NCBI GenBank assembly: GCA_947493695.1
Contig: CANLSF010000003.1
Location: forward strand, 248,001 to 312,000
Length of the DNA stretch: 64,000 bases
DNA from: an uncultured Kiloniellaceae bacterium
GTDB lineage: Bacteria; Pseudomonadota; Alphaproteobacteria; Kiloniellales; Kiloniellaceae
Direction: 5' to 3'
Shown one piece after another: positions 34,633-42,899 of this stretch. Position 1 is the stretch's first letter. Each line of letters starts with the position of its first letter. The position numbers and the translations under genes were made by a program. The notes under the pieces are model-generated. The model was not told the origin of the DNA, made no database searches, and saw only the letters and a program-made list of their open reading frames with translations.

Positions 34633-37023
34633 TCATTGCCCTCTTTTGCCATGCGTGACGCCTTTTCTCTTTCTGCGCGCATCTTTCTCAATGTTTTCGA
34701 TCCTGTTTCGAAGCTTGACCTTCTCTCTCCTGGTTTTTGCGTCTTTAAGCTGCTGTTGCAAGAGCTCTATCTGCGGTTTTATTTTCTCCAGCGCGCGTCC
34801 ACCATCGCCATGCGGTTCGCTTTTACCACTGTCCTGCGCGGTCTTGCCTGACTTTTTTTCTTTTGTTTCTGCCGGCGTCTTGGAATCGTCGCCGGACCCT
34901 TCGGCACTACCCTCGGCCCCCGTTCCCTCTGCACTGTTCGAAGCGCTCAAGTGACGACCGGCGGGCGGGTCGTCCTTCAACCTGATACGACGCGTTACAT
35001 ATCCATCCTCTCGCCAGTCAAAGAACTGCGTAACCTCATAAACGCCTTCCGGCGCCCTGCCCTCAAGAGTGCGCGCCTTGATCTGATCGTCATAGCCGAC
35101 AACATGAGCGAGGATTTTGTCGCCGTCATCGAGTTCGACAGCCACTTGATCGAACCACTCGCCCATGAAAGGCATGGCGTCGAACATCAGAATTTTGGAC
35201 TCCAGCGATGCGGAGTTGAGCAGGTCGCTGAGATCCTGGAGTGCATCCGAAGCATCAAAACCAAAGTCACGCGAGGTCTGTATGCCGTAAGACAAAGCGG
35301 CCGCAGTGCCCATGAGCAATGCAAGGCCGGCTCCGGCAGCAGCAAGCGGTACGGCCGCTTTCTCCAGGCGCGCCTCGGTCGCCACCAATACCCGTTTGCC
35401 GTCCTGCTCGCGCCAGACGAAACCCGCATCGGCGAGCTGCGCATCGATCGCGTCCCACCTGACAAAAGCCCTGCCGATGTCGCGCCGGACCAGCGCCCGC
35501 GCCTGATCCACCGGCAGGCCTGCTGCCAGACTCTCCAGATACCTCTTATCGAAACCAGCCAGCAGACCGCCGACAACCTGCCCTGCAGCCGTCCCGCCCA
35601 GACGCTTGCGCAGGTCCCGCTGGAAAGCTGCCGTATCCTCGTCACTCAGGGCGTTATGAGCCCCATCGCGCGGGAACTCTGCCTTGGCCCGGTGCAGGGC
35701 ATCGGCGGGTTCAAGCCCCATCCCGCGCCAGCGGTTCAGAACGCCACCCCAGGCGCTCGCTTCGAGATCCACTGACAGAGTCATGGCATCCGGCGCGGCC
35801 ACCCGCAGACTGCCATAGAGTTCCGCAGCCTGAACCTGCCCCGCCTCGTCGCTTCCCAGCAGCTTGCCGTTCAGATCCTGGCGGAGCGCTTTTGGCACGT
35901 AACCCGTTTTACCAACAGCGTCAGCGATACGCTCCCGGGTCGGGTCGTCAGCGCCCTCCCTTACAGCCTGTCGGAAAGTCGTTTCATAAAAGTCATCTGC
36001 AGCCTGACGGTGCTGCGGACTCTCGGCATTAAATCCGGTGCCGGTGCTCAGGGTGATGGCCAGCTCATCACCAGCGACCTGTTGCGCTACGCGCGCAATC
36101 CGGGCCTGCTCCAGTTCTCCGCGCAGTGCCTCCCCTTGCATCCCGGACAGCAGGCCCGCTTCCTCTGCCTGACGAATATCCGACAAGCCTGCCGCGTTTG
36201 CGCCAATGTCTCGGGACAGCTCCTGAGCTCTACCGATACGTTCCTGTTCCAGCTTGATTGCGTCCTTGGAGTCCCGGCGCTGGCGTGCCTCAGCGGCATC
36301 TTCACGTAAGCGCGTGCGATCATCTTCGGAGAGGATTCCCTGCCAACGCTCAGTCTCCAACTCCGCCAGCAAACCTGCTGGGTCACCTTTCGCTTGCGCA
36401 TCAAGCAAACGGACGAGTGCATGCTTTTGCCAGGCTGCTAAAGCCTCTGGCCGCAGCCCAAGCCCGGAGAGCACCCCTGCCTCGCCGAGCGTTTCGTCGC
36501 CAAAGAGTTCCTGGGACGCCGTGTAAAACTGGGAGGGGTCTTCGACAATGCCTCCCGACAAATTGTCAAGGAGGCTGGCCACGTCCTGCAGCTTTTTACC
36601 GGCGCGCACCTGTGCTTCGGCGGCAAGCAGTGTGCGGCTCCAGCTTTCGCGCCGCACCTGAACAGCCTCGCGAACAACTTCCTCAAGGCCCTGTCCCTCG
36701 TAGCCCTGCACTAACCTCTGGGCACCTGTTTCAAAGAGTGACTGGTGGCGCGTGATCCGTGCATCGCTCTCCTCTCCCGGCGGTGCCTGCGCGTCGCTCG
36801 CGGCACGCTCTTTCGCGAGCTCCAGATCGAAGTGTGCGATTTGCTGTATGACCTGTCGGTCTTCACGCTGCTTGATCACCTGGCCCAGGTCGACGGCCTC
36901 GGCACCAAGTTCGGCAAGATTGCGACTGATCCCAGCGCCGAAATGGGTAGCCTGGGCACGGGGCGTGTTGGAAAAGGCGGCGGGCGCAGATGTTCGCTGC
37001 GGCAAAACCGGAAACCGCGGCAT
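34633..37023 (-). CDS. Phage internal-virion-type trunk with polymorphic toxin-like C-terminus
   Basis: 796 residues from ATG 37023. The N-terminal 350 residues (MPRFPVLPQRTSAPAAF, then long Gln/Glu/Ala-rich helices such as QVIKQREDRQVIQQIAHFDL) have the layout of podoviral gp15-like internal/ejection proteins. A hydrophobic segment near 558-578 (PLAAAGAGLALLMGTAAAL) could be a membrane helix. After a low-complexity linker (SAEGTGAEGSAEGSGDD and more) comes a short, very basic C-terminus with KLRNRIENIEKDARRKRKG ending in HGKRGQ. Such basic tips are typical of nuclease-type polymorphic toxins. The portal/scaffold operon lies upstream and an immunity-like gene follows immediately. The toxin activity is inferred. 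Confidence 0.7.
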   Translation of the reverse strand: MPRFPVLPQRTSAPAAFSNTPRAQATHFGAGISRNLAELGAEAVDLGQVIKQREDRQVIQQIAHFDLELAKERAASDAQAPPGEESDARITRHQSLFETGAQRLVQGYEGQGLEEVVREAVQVRRESWSRTLLAAEAQVRAGKKLQDVASLLDNLSGGIVEDPSQFYTASQELFGDETLGEAGVLSGLGLRPEALAAWQKHALVRLLDAQAKGDPAGLLAELETERWQGILSEDDRTRLREDAAEARQRRDSKDAIKLEQERIGRAQELSRDIGANAAGLSDIRQAEEAGLLSGMQGEALRGELEQARIARVAQQVAGDELAITLSTGTGFNAESPQHRQAADDFYETTFRQAVREGADDPTRERIADAVGKTGYVPKALRQDLNGKLLGSDEAGQVQAAELYGSLRVAAPDAMTLSVDLEASAWGGVLNRWRGMGLEPADALHRAKAEFPRDGAHNALSDEDTAAFQRDLRKRLGGTAAGQVVGGLLAGFDKRYLESLAAGLPVDQARALVRRDIGRAFVRWDAIDAQLADAGFVWREQDGKRVLVATEARLEKAAVPLAAAGAGLALLMGTAAALSYGIQTSRDFGFDASDALQDLSDLLNSASLESKILMFDAMPFMGEWFDQVAVELDDGDKILAHVVGYDDQIKARTLEGRAPEGVYEVTQFFDWREDGYVTRRIRLKDDPPAGRHLSASNSAEGTGAEGSAEGSGDDSKTPAETKEKKSGKTAQDSGKSEPHGDGGRALEKIKPQIELLQQQLKDAKTRREKVKLRNRIENIEKDARRKRKGVTHGKRGQ

Positions 37024-37024
37024 A

Positions 37025-37135
37025 TCAGCGCCTGTCGCATTCGATGGAGTGGAGATGTTCGAGGGCGGACCCGAGGCAGCGTTTGCGAAGCAGAACGCGT
37101 TCGGATAGGCCCGAGAATGCAATTAAATGCGACAT
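37025..37135 (-). CDS. 36-residue leader-like gene coupled to the trunk gene (copy 1)
   Basis: ATG 37135 follows a strong ribosome site (GAGGAATTAAAGC). The stop TGA at 37025-37027 is one base from the trunk ATG, so translation should be coupled. The product begins MSHLIAFSGLSERVLLRK and ends LEHLHSIECDRR. The same frame, length, ribosome site and stop/start join exist at 62294-62404 with four amino-acid changes (S/P, I/T, G/E and silent differences otherwise). This supports a real gene. Function unknown; it may set expression of the downstream gene or be a tiny virion protein. Confidence 0.65.
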   Translation of the reverse strand: MSHLIAFSGLSERVLLRKRCLGSALEHLHSIECDRR

Positions 37136-37182
37136 GCTTTAATTCCTCGCGATGTTGGGGAAAGACACAAAGGCCTGAAAAG

Positions 37183-37223
37183 AAAAACGCCACGCGTCCC
37201 GGCGAAACCCAGGAGACGTGGCG
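37183..37223 (-). terminator. Intrinsic terminator before the leader/trunk genes
   Basis: On the minus strand CGCCACG pairs with CGTGGCG (arms 37217-37223 and 37188-37194) across a 22-base loop and is followed by TTTTTCTTTT. Conserved in the second trunk locus. Only about 50 bases separate it from the leader start codon. Confidence 0.6.
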
Positions 37224-37226
37224 CAC

Positions 37227-37250
37227 AAAAAAAGACCTCGAAAAGAGGCC
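37227..37250 (-). terminator. Second intrinsic terminator after the scaffold operon
   Basis: Read leftward: GGCCTC, loop TTTTC, GAGGTC, then seven T. It is about 80 bases beyond the stop of the last structural gene (37334), in tandem with the hairpin at 37183-37223. Together they should end transcription of the portal-scaffold operon before the toxin genes. Confidence 0.65.
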
Positions 37251-37333
37251 TGCTAAAAATCAGAGGTGGGGTTTATTTATAAGCGGCGCGTCACGGGCCA
37301 AGCTCCTTGATAAAAAGGTCAACCGCAGTTTTA

Positions 37334-37705
37334 TCAATCGCTGAGCACATAGCGCGTGCGTTTCGGGTTCCTCTTGCCCTTTGCACCAGTAGATGAAGCC
37401 CTCACGCCGAGAGAAAGCCGCGTCGAAGCCCGGCTAGCAGGTGCTGAATTCACACTCGGCCAGTCAATGATACCCGGCGCGACCTGCGGCACGGACGCAG
37501 AAGTCAGCTTTTTCGTACACTCAGCCGTTACCCAGCCGTAGTATTCCTCCGCAATTTCCAGCAGGCCACGACTATCTCGCGCGCCCTGACGTTGCGCCGC
37601 CAGGCGCAGGCAATCCAAGCGCAGGTCTTCACGCTGGATATCGGAACCTTGAGTATCTCGGGTGGCACTGATGGTTGGATGGCTTTCCGATTTTGCTTCA
37701 CTCAT
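37334..37705 (-). CDS. Small phage protein after the scaffold gene
   Basis: 123 residues. The middle part (LRLDCLRLAAQRQGARDSRGLLEIAEEYYGWVTAE) is a helical segment; the rest is Ser/Ala/Arg rich with a basic tail (GKRNPKRTRYVLSD). The start overlaps the scaffold stop (ATGA at 37702-37705), so the two are coupled. I do not recognise a family. The position between scaffold and internal-virion genes suggests a minor structural role. Confidence 0.6.
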   Translation of the reverse strand: MSEAKSESHPTISATRDTQGSDIQREDLRLDCLRLAAQRQGARDSRGLLEIAEEYYGWVTAECTKKLTSASVPQVAPGIIDWPSVNSAPASRASTRLSLGVRASSTGAKGKRNPKRTRYVLSD

Positions 37706-38553
37706 GACAGGATCTCCAATTTTTCGGTCAGGGCGGCCATGCGGGCAACGGCCTGCTGGTGGCCGGGGTGGGAGTGTTCGAGCCAGGCTTCGCGGAAGGC
37801 CGGGTCCGCTTTAAGGGACACGATCTGCGAACGCACCGAGCCGGGTTGAGAGAAGCTCTCGCTCGCCTCCCCCTCCAGATTATCCTCCGCCATGGCGGAA
37901 CCGATGCGCGCAAACATCTTGAAGACGGCGGCACGGCCGACTGCTTCCTCAAGACCGTCGATTGTCTCGGCGTCACCGAAAGAACGGGCAGCACGCCGGG
38001 CCTGCTCCATGTTGCGGTCGAAGGCACCGCCCCACTCGGAACGTAAAGCCTCGTCCTCCCGCTCGGCCCGTTCGATCCGGCCCTGTTCCGAGCGCGCGTT
38101 TTCACCTCCCAGGTAGCCGTGCCAGCCTTCAGAGAGTTTCGCGACCTGTGCCTTGGTCAGACCGGCGGAATGAAACAGACCGCGCATCTGTTCCTCGAAG
38201 GCTTCGTCGCGCTGCACCCCCTCCGGTACCGCAATCTCATATCCTTCCGCAGATTCAGGACGGCCAAGACGGTCATAGACCGCGTTCCAGGCTTCACCGT
38301 CACCCGCCTTGGGAATGGCGATTTTATCACGCCCGACCAGCTTCTCCAGATGACGGTAGGATTCCAAAACCGCCCCCGGTCCCTTCCACCCCTTGGTCTC
38401 CAGAAGGGAACGTTGCTCCTCGTTCAATTCGCTGGTCCAGTCCAAAATCTCACCGTTCTGGTGCGCCCCGATTTGAGCCTCACCACCTTCGTTGCGCCTT
38501 CCATCAGCTGCGTCACCGGGCATCGTTGGTCCTTCAGTCGTATCTTGCGGCAT
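37702..38553 (-). CDS. Podoviral scaffolding protein
   Basis: 283 residues from ATG 38553, with GAGGATGACGG at the right spacing. Acidic and helical, with the pattern of T7 gp9-like scaffolds in podoviruses of alphaproteobacteria: DWTSELNEEQRSLLETKGWKG followed by a RHLEKLVGRDKIAIPKAGD segment and YDRLGRPESAEGYEIAVPEG. The C-terminus carries AWLEHSHPGHQQAVARM. Lies between the Bbp19-like gene and a small gene. The capsid it should serve is encoded 13 kb away at 23662. Confidence 0.82.
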   Translation of the reverse strand: MPQDTTEGPTMPGDAADGRRNEGGEAQIGAHQNGEILDWTSELNEEQRSLLETKGWKGPGAVLESYRHLEKLVGRDKIAIPKAGDGEAWNAVYDRLGRPESAEGYEIAVPEGVQRDEAFEEQMRGLFHSAGLTKAQVAKLSEGWHGYLGGENARSEQGRIERAEREDEALRSEWGGAFDRNMEQARRAARSFGDAETIDGLEEAVGRAAVFKMFARIGSAMAEDNLEGEASESFSQPGSVRSQIVSLKADPAFREAWLEHSHPGHQQAVARMAALTEKLEILS

Positions 38554-38610
38554 TCCGTCATCCTCTTTTGTTTTTCGGGTCATATCGGTCAGCAAGACCG
38601 GGGCCGGACG

Positions 38611-38868
38611 TCACTCCGACGAGTTGTCGTCACTCAACTGCCAGATCTGCTTTTCGGTCATATTCAGGTGCATCTGCAGGCGCAACCAAACCTCGCGGCG
38701 ACCTTCGCGCAAGGCCGTGGCGTGGGTATCGCCGGGCTGAAAACTGGGCCGGGTCGCACAGCAGAAATTGCGCAGGTCAGCGAGCACCGCTTGCCCGTCA
38801 CGGCCAGCGAAGGTGCGGCGGTATGCAAGACGTCGGCGGCGCATAAGGCGAGCGAAGATCTCACGCAT
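38611..38868 (-). CDS. Bbp19-like phage protein
   Basis: 85 residues from ATG 38868 (GAGGTTTGCCTG upstream). RRTFAGRDGQAVLADLRNFC and EGRREVWLRLQMHLNMTEKQI match the Bbp19 family, named from the Bordetella podovirus BPP-1, where it lies next to portal genes. It overlaps the portal gene end by eight bases and precedes the scaffold gene. Function unknown, probably head assembly. Confidence 0.8.
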   Translation of the reverse strand: MREIFARLMRRRRLAYRRTFAGRDGQAVLADLRNFCCATRPSFQPGDTHATALREGRREVWLRLQMHLNMTEKQIWQLSDDNSSE

Positions 38869-40591
38869 CAGGCAAACCTCCCGCGTTGCCGGGGACAGGG
38901 ACAGCCACACCGGGATCGCCGGCAACTCCCGGCACGCCCACGCCTCCGGCTACCTGCGCCAGTACGGCCTCCAACCCCGCACCACCGCCTTCAACGGCGG
39001 AGAGCTTGCTGACCGTATCTGCGACCTGGGGACCGGCAGCCAGAGTCTGGCTCAAGCCTTCCTGCTGTGTCCGCTGTCCGCGCAGAGCCTCCACATCGTC
39101 TTTCTTGCGCAAAATATGCTCGACCCCATGGACCTCGACGGCAATCTTGGCCACGGCATCCGCGTCGAAGTTATCGAAGATGGTCGGATCGGCGGCGGCC
39201 ATCGCGCCGGCGATTTCCAAAGCGCGCATTACGCCCAGGCCCTCCTCCGCACGCTGCGCCCGGGTCAGAGGCGAATCATACTGGATCTCGTAATCACCAC
39301 CCGCTTCGCGCAAGGCTGCCGGCATAGGCGGCAGAGCATCGGCACGGGCGAGAATAGCCAGCTCCCGCTCGATCATGGGGCCCAGGGATTCAGACTGCTG
39401 CCGTCCCACCGTCGGCCCCAGCAAGACACCTTTCTCCTGAGCGCGTTCCAGAACCTCGGTGGCAGTCATGGCCGGACCCTGCACCAGTATCTGGAAGAGG
39501 CTGACGAGGAAGGCATCGTTAATCACCTCACGACGCTGGTTCATCATATCCAGGCCGATATCAACCCGGGCATTATTCTGAAAAGGCTGCATCAGGGGGC
39601 GTCCGGCGCTATCCACCCCACCGTAGTTGATCGCGTTGGGCCGCAGATCGGGACGCCCTCCCAGAATGCCGTCGTCATGGATCAGCACCGGGGGATCGAC
39701 AGTTTTATGCGCTGCCCTGATAATCGTCCGGCTCATCTCGTTGAGCATCTTTATATCCGGCAGAACCGCCATGGCCGGTGAGCGACCATAGACTTCATTC
39801 GGCGCGGTAACATACCGAGAGACCGCATAGGGAAACTGCTCAAAGCCACCCTCCTGTAACACCACACGATCTTCGATCGCGACATGTGTACTCGCGTATG
39901 GGAGATTTTTAGCGTCGGACTTCCCGACCTTAACCTCACTGCGCGGCAAGACCGCATGCAGAAAATCAAAGCGCCGTTCGGGCTCTTTCTCCAACGCCCG
40001 CTGGATGCCGCGCGGCAGATCTTTTTCCGGCCAGCGCTGCGCCGCCTGCCGGGCGGAAAGCCGGTACTTCCGGAAGACCGTATCGATCCGACCGTTGGCG
40101 TCCTCGGCGAAGCAACAGTCCGAGAGATGGATAGACTTGTAACGCAGACCACTGCCGACCTCCTCGCCGACAAAAAGCACACCGGTTCCGAAGGCGCCCA
40201 GGCTCATATAGGTTTCATGCTGTTGGCTCGCATAGTTGGCGCGCGGGCTATAGCGCGCCGCGAAAAGAATATTCTCGACCTGCCGGAACCAGTCGCGCAC
40301 CCCGTCCGCATCATTGAGAGCCGGATCGGAAGCCCGCAAACGATGCCAGCGCTGGGCCCGCGGGGTCAGCATGGATTCCATAGCCGCCGCGAAGCGTTCC
40401 AGGGCAATCGGCGCGGTCGAATCAAATATCTTCTCGTTCCGTTTCGCACCCTCAGACCACTTGGTCTGAAAGGAATCCTGACGCGGCAGAATACGCTCGG
40501 CGATCTCTCGCCAGTGGTTTTCCCAGGTTGCCCGCGACGAGGCGAGCTCCTGGTGGCGACGGATCAATGCGTCGGCCCGGCTATCTTGCAT
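38861..40591 (-). CDS. Podoviral portal (head-tail connector) protein
   Basis: 576 residues, close to T7 gp8. Family features: RRHQELASSRATWENHWREIAERILPR at the start in part, FDSTAPIALERFAAAMESMLTPRAQRWHRL, YMSLGAFGTGVLFVGEE, and LNEMSRTIIRAAHKTVDPPV. The Pro/Gly-rich tail (GVGVPGVAGDPGVAVPVPG) is likely flexible. It forms the dodecameric ring through which DNA is packaged. First gene of the second phage block, divergent from the plus-strand membrane operon. Confidence 0.93.
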   Translation of the reverse strand: MQDSRADALIRRHQELASSRATWENHWREIAERILPRQDSFQTKWSEGAKRNEKIFDSTAPIALERFAAAMESMLTPRAQRWHRLRASDPALNDADGVRDWFRQVENILFAARYSPRANYASQQHETYMSLGAFGTGVLFVGEEVGSGLRYKSIHLSDCCFAEDANGRIDTVFRKYRLSARQAAQRWPEKDLPRGIQRALEKEPERRFDFLHAVLPRSEVKVGKSDAKNLPYASTHVAIEDRVVLQEGGFEQFPYAVSRYVTAPNEVYGRSPAMAVLPDIKMLNEMSRTIIRAAHKTVDPPVLIHDDGILGGRPDLRPNAINYGGVDSAGRPLMQPFQNNARVDIGLDMMNQRREVINDAFLVSLFQILVQGPAMTATEVLERAQEKGVLLGPTVGRQQSESLGPMIERELAILARADALPPMPAALREAGGDYEIQYDSPLTRAQRAEEGLGVMRALEIAGAMAAADPTIFDNFDADAVAKIAVEVHGVEHILRKKDDVEALRGQRTQQEGLSQTLAAGPQVADTVSKLSAVEGGGAGLEAVLAQVAGGVGVPGVAGDPGVAVPVPGNAGGLPDA

Positions 40592-40834
40592 AGATGGGTT
40601 CCTTATTTTGGCGAAGACACGAGGTGAAGGGAAAAAGTGATAGATAAAATTTTATTCAAATTCGTTGGTAAGCACATGTTAACCATCGACCCACTATGAT
40701 TCGTGCAGAATACGATGAAGGGTCGGGCGCCGGAGACGGCGGGAGCCAGTCGTTAAGAGAAATCTGCACAACAGAGCGCAACAACTGTCCACACCCTTCG
40801 GAAGACTACGGTCAAAACTGGAGAGTCATGGACT

Positions 40835-41590
40835 ATGGCCTACGCGCAAACATCGCCCTTTTCGTTAGACACCCAAAGCGACCAGGAAATTGAACAACAG
40901 GGTGATGCAGCCGGCGCACAGCAACTCGCCTGGCTCACAGCCCAGAGCAGTGCCGTAACCGGCGGCTCGAAAAGCCACCTTCTGGTTCTGCGGTTCATGT
41001 TGGTGAACATCATTGCTTTTGGTCTGCTCGGCGCTGCTTACCAGCAGGGTCTGGTGGAGCGCGCTTTGGTCGCGGACAAAACCTATCTCTCCGTTGCGAT
41101 TTTCATTGTTTTCGTCGCTGGGCTGATTGTCTGTGCACGCCGGATTTGGGAAACCAGCCGCGACCTGGAACAGATCAGCACGTTCGACCCGCTGCGTCAG
41201 AGCCATGCCACCAGCTATATCGCAAGCTTGCGTGGGCGGGCCGGCGACAGCCGTTCGCTTCTTGCCTCGTCCCTGCGGATGAAACTGACCCACCGCATTG
41301 CCGTTGTGCGCAATGTCGCCAATGCTCTCGTTCTGCTTGGCCTGATCGGTACGGTGGTCGGTTTTATCATCGCGCTCTCGGGCGTCGATCCGGAACAGGC
41401 ATCGGACGTCAGCGCCATTACACCCATGGTCTCAACACTGATCGAGGGGATGTCGACGGCACTCTACACAACCCTGGTCGGCGCAATCCTGAACGTCTGG
41501 CTGATGATCAACTATCAGCTTCTGGCCTCCGGAACCGTCAAGTTGATCACGGCGCTGGTTGAATTTGGAGAGAGTAATGGAAGGGCTTGA
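40835..41590 (+). CDS. MotA/TolQ/ExbB-type proton-channel family protein
   Basis: 251 residues with three membrane segments: one near 50-70 (LRFMLVNIIAFGLLGAAY), one near 85-105 (VAIFIVFVAGLIVCA) and one near 165-190 (ANALVLLGLIGTVVGFIIALSG), then STALYTTLVGAILNVWLMINY. The VALVLLGLIGTVVGFI and STALYTTLVG patterns are those of MotA/TolQ/ExbB channels, which couple ion flow to envelope work. The ribosome site GGAGAG lies before ATG 40835. It opens a four-gene operon with a one-TM partner, the ExbD/TolR/MotB position. No long cytoplasmic tail as in ZorA is present. Confidence 0.8.
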   Translation: MAYAQTSPFSLDTQSDQEIEQQGDAAGAQQLAWLTAQSSAVTGGSKSHLLVLRFMLVNIIAFGLLGAAYQQGLVERALVADKTYLSVAIFIVFVAGLIVCARRIWETSRDLEQISTFDPLRQSHATSYIASLRGRAGDSRSLLASSLRMKLTHRIAVVRNVANALVLLGLIGTVVGFIIALSGVDPEQASDVSAITPMVSTLIEGMSTALYTTLVGAILNVWLMINYQLLASGTVKLITALVEFGESNGRA

Positions 41591-42179
41591 CCACTTCGAC
41601 GACAACACCGGCGACACGGTCTTTCGCGACATTATCTTCCTGGCGCTCGCCGGTTTCGTCGCCATCGTCTTGCTGTTGCTGCCCCATCTGAATCCGCCTG
41701 CCAAAGCGGACGCTGAAACCAACGCGCCGGGCAATGTCATTGTAGAGCTGCGCTGGCCGGATGATTTGAACAGCGACGTGGACCTCTGGGTCGAAGCACC
41801 CGGCGACAAGCCTGTCGGCTATTCCAACAAAGGCGGGGTGTCCTTCAATCTGCTGCGCGACGACCTGGGCAACCTGGCCGATGCCACACAGATGAACTAC
41901 GAAGTATCCTACAGCCGCGGTGTGCCGCACGGCGAATACACCGTCAACGTCCACCTTTACCGGAACCTCAGCGGCGCCGACAAAATCCCGGTCACCGTCG
42001 TGATCAGCGTCAAACCTTCGGAAGACGCGCCGGCGAAACAGATCTTGGCAACGGGCGTCGACCTCCAGCACGAAGGTCAGGAGATCACTGCGTTCCGCTT
42101 CTCTCTGGACGAGAAAGGCCGGCTTGTTTCAGGCAGCGTTCACGACCTTCCCCGGCCACTTCGCTCTAGGAAATCCTGA
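41577..42179 (+). CDS. One-TM partner protein with YfaP/DUF2135-like domain
   Basis: 200 residues from ATG 41577 (GGAGAG upstream), overlapping the channel gene by 14 bases. An N-terminal membrane helix (DIIFLALAGFVAIVLLLLP) is followed by a periplasmic beta-domain: VIVELRWPDDLNSDVDLWVE, then SNKGGVSFNLLRDDLGN, and GVPHGEYTVNVHLYRN. The WPDDLNSDVDLWVEAPG...GEYTVNVHLY pattern resembles YfaP/DUF2135-type carbohydrate-like-binding folds. The topology is that of ExbD/TolR, but the periplasmic domain is different, so the coupling partner is unknown. Confidence 0.65.
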   Translation: MEGLDHFDDNTGDTVFRDIIFLALAGFVAIVLLLLPHLNPPAKADAETNAPGNVIVELRWPDDLNSDVDLWVEAPGDKPVGYSNKGGVSFNLLRDDLGNLADATQMNYEVSYSRGVPHGEYTVNVHLYRNLSGADKIPVTVVISVKPSEDAPAKQILATGVDLQHEGQEITAFRFSLDEKGRLVSGSVHDLPRPLRSRKS

Positions 42180-42694
42180 TGGACACCATCCGCATCATCT
42201 TCCCCGTTGCCGTCGCCCTGGTCGCGATCCTGGCCCAGATCGCCGTCTGGTCTCCCCGCAAACTCTGGATCAAAATTACGGCGCTGGTCACCATGACTCT
42301 GTTTCTGCCAGTCGCCTACATCAGTCTTGAGACCCTCCTGAGCCGGCCAAAACCGGTCGAAATGGACTGGGCCACAGAAAATCTCGAAGATGCCAGCGTG
42401 CTCGCAGCGCGGATTGACGAAGAGGAATCCATCTTTCTCTGGCTGGCGGTCGCCGGTATCGATGAGCCACGCTCCTATGTCCTGCCCTGGACAGAGGAGA
42501 CAGCCCGAGAGCTGCACGCCGCGCAACAGGGGGCCGAACGCGAAGGCAGTGACGTGAAGATCCGCCGGCCCGCCGAATCCGGTGAAGACAATCAGGAGCC
42601 GATGTTCTACGCCGCACCGCAGGAAACGCCGCCGGACAAACAAACGGCGACTTCGGGCGCACAGATCTTCCAGCGCTCCGCCTCGAGCCAGTAA
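42179..42694 (+). CDS. Two-TM membrane protein of unknown function
   Basis: 171 residues; the start overlaps the previous stop (TGATG). Two membrane helices occupy residues 4-50 (IIFPVAVALVAILAQIAVW and ITALVTMTLFLPVAYISL). A soluble acidic part follows (DWATENLEDASVLAARIDEEESIFLWLAVAGIDEPRSYVLPW in pieces) that could bind a partner. A disordered Gln/Glu/Ser-rich tail ends the protein. No family is recognised. Tight coupling makes it part of the ExbB-like complex. Confidence 0.6.
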   Translation: MDTIRIIFPVAVALVAILAQIAVWSPRKLWIKITALVTMTLFLPVAYISLETLLSRPKPVEMDWATENLEDASVLAARIDEEESIFLWLAVAGIDEPRSYVLPWTEETARELHAAQQGAEREGSDVKIRRPAESGEDNQEPMFYAAPQETPPDKQTATSGAQIFQRSASSQ

Positions 42695-42698
42695 ATCC

Positions 42699-42899
42699 AT
42701 GAAAAAAGCATCGCTTCCCCCGGGTTTCCGCAAACCCCCGCTCCCCGGCCGCAGGCCCTTCGGAGAGCGCGAAAGCGTTGCAGGCGGCACGACCGCCGAC
42801 CTGGCCTCACGCTTTGGATCCGTTAATCTCCGCCTCGATCGCGCGCGAAATACCGCCCAGCGGCTGGTACCCCTACGGAGTTACCTGAAAACCTCGTAG
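42699..42899 (+). CDS. Small basic protein closing the ExbB-like operon
   Basis: 66 residues from ATG 42699, four bases after the preceding stop; the ribosome site is weak. Pro/Arg-rich start (LPPGFRKPPLPGRRPFGERES) and a short helical end (SRFGSVNLRLDRARNTAQRL). Probably cytoplasmic. No family is recognised; the call rests on operon position and codon character. Confidence 0.5.
   Translation: MKKASLPPGFRKPPLPGRRPFGERESVAGGTTADLASRFGSVNLRLDRARNTAQRLVPLRSYLKTS

Noticed and set aside
40835-42899. Zorya-type defence system
   Set aside because: An ExbB/MotA-like gene is present, but there is no MotB/OmpA-type ZorB, no long ZorA tail and no helicase or nuclease genes.
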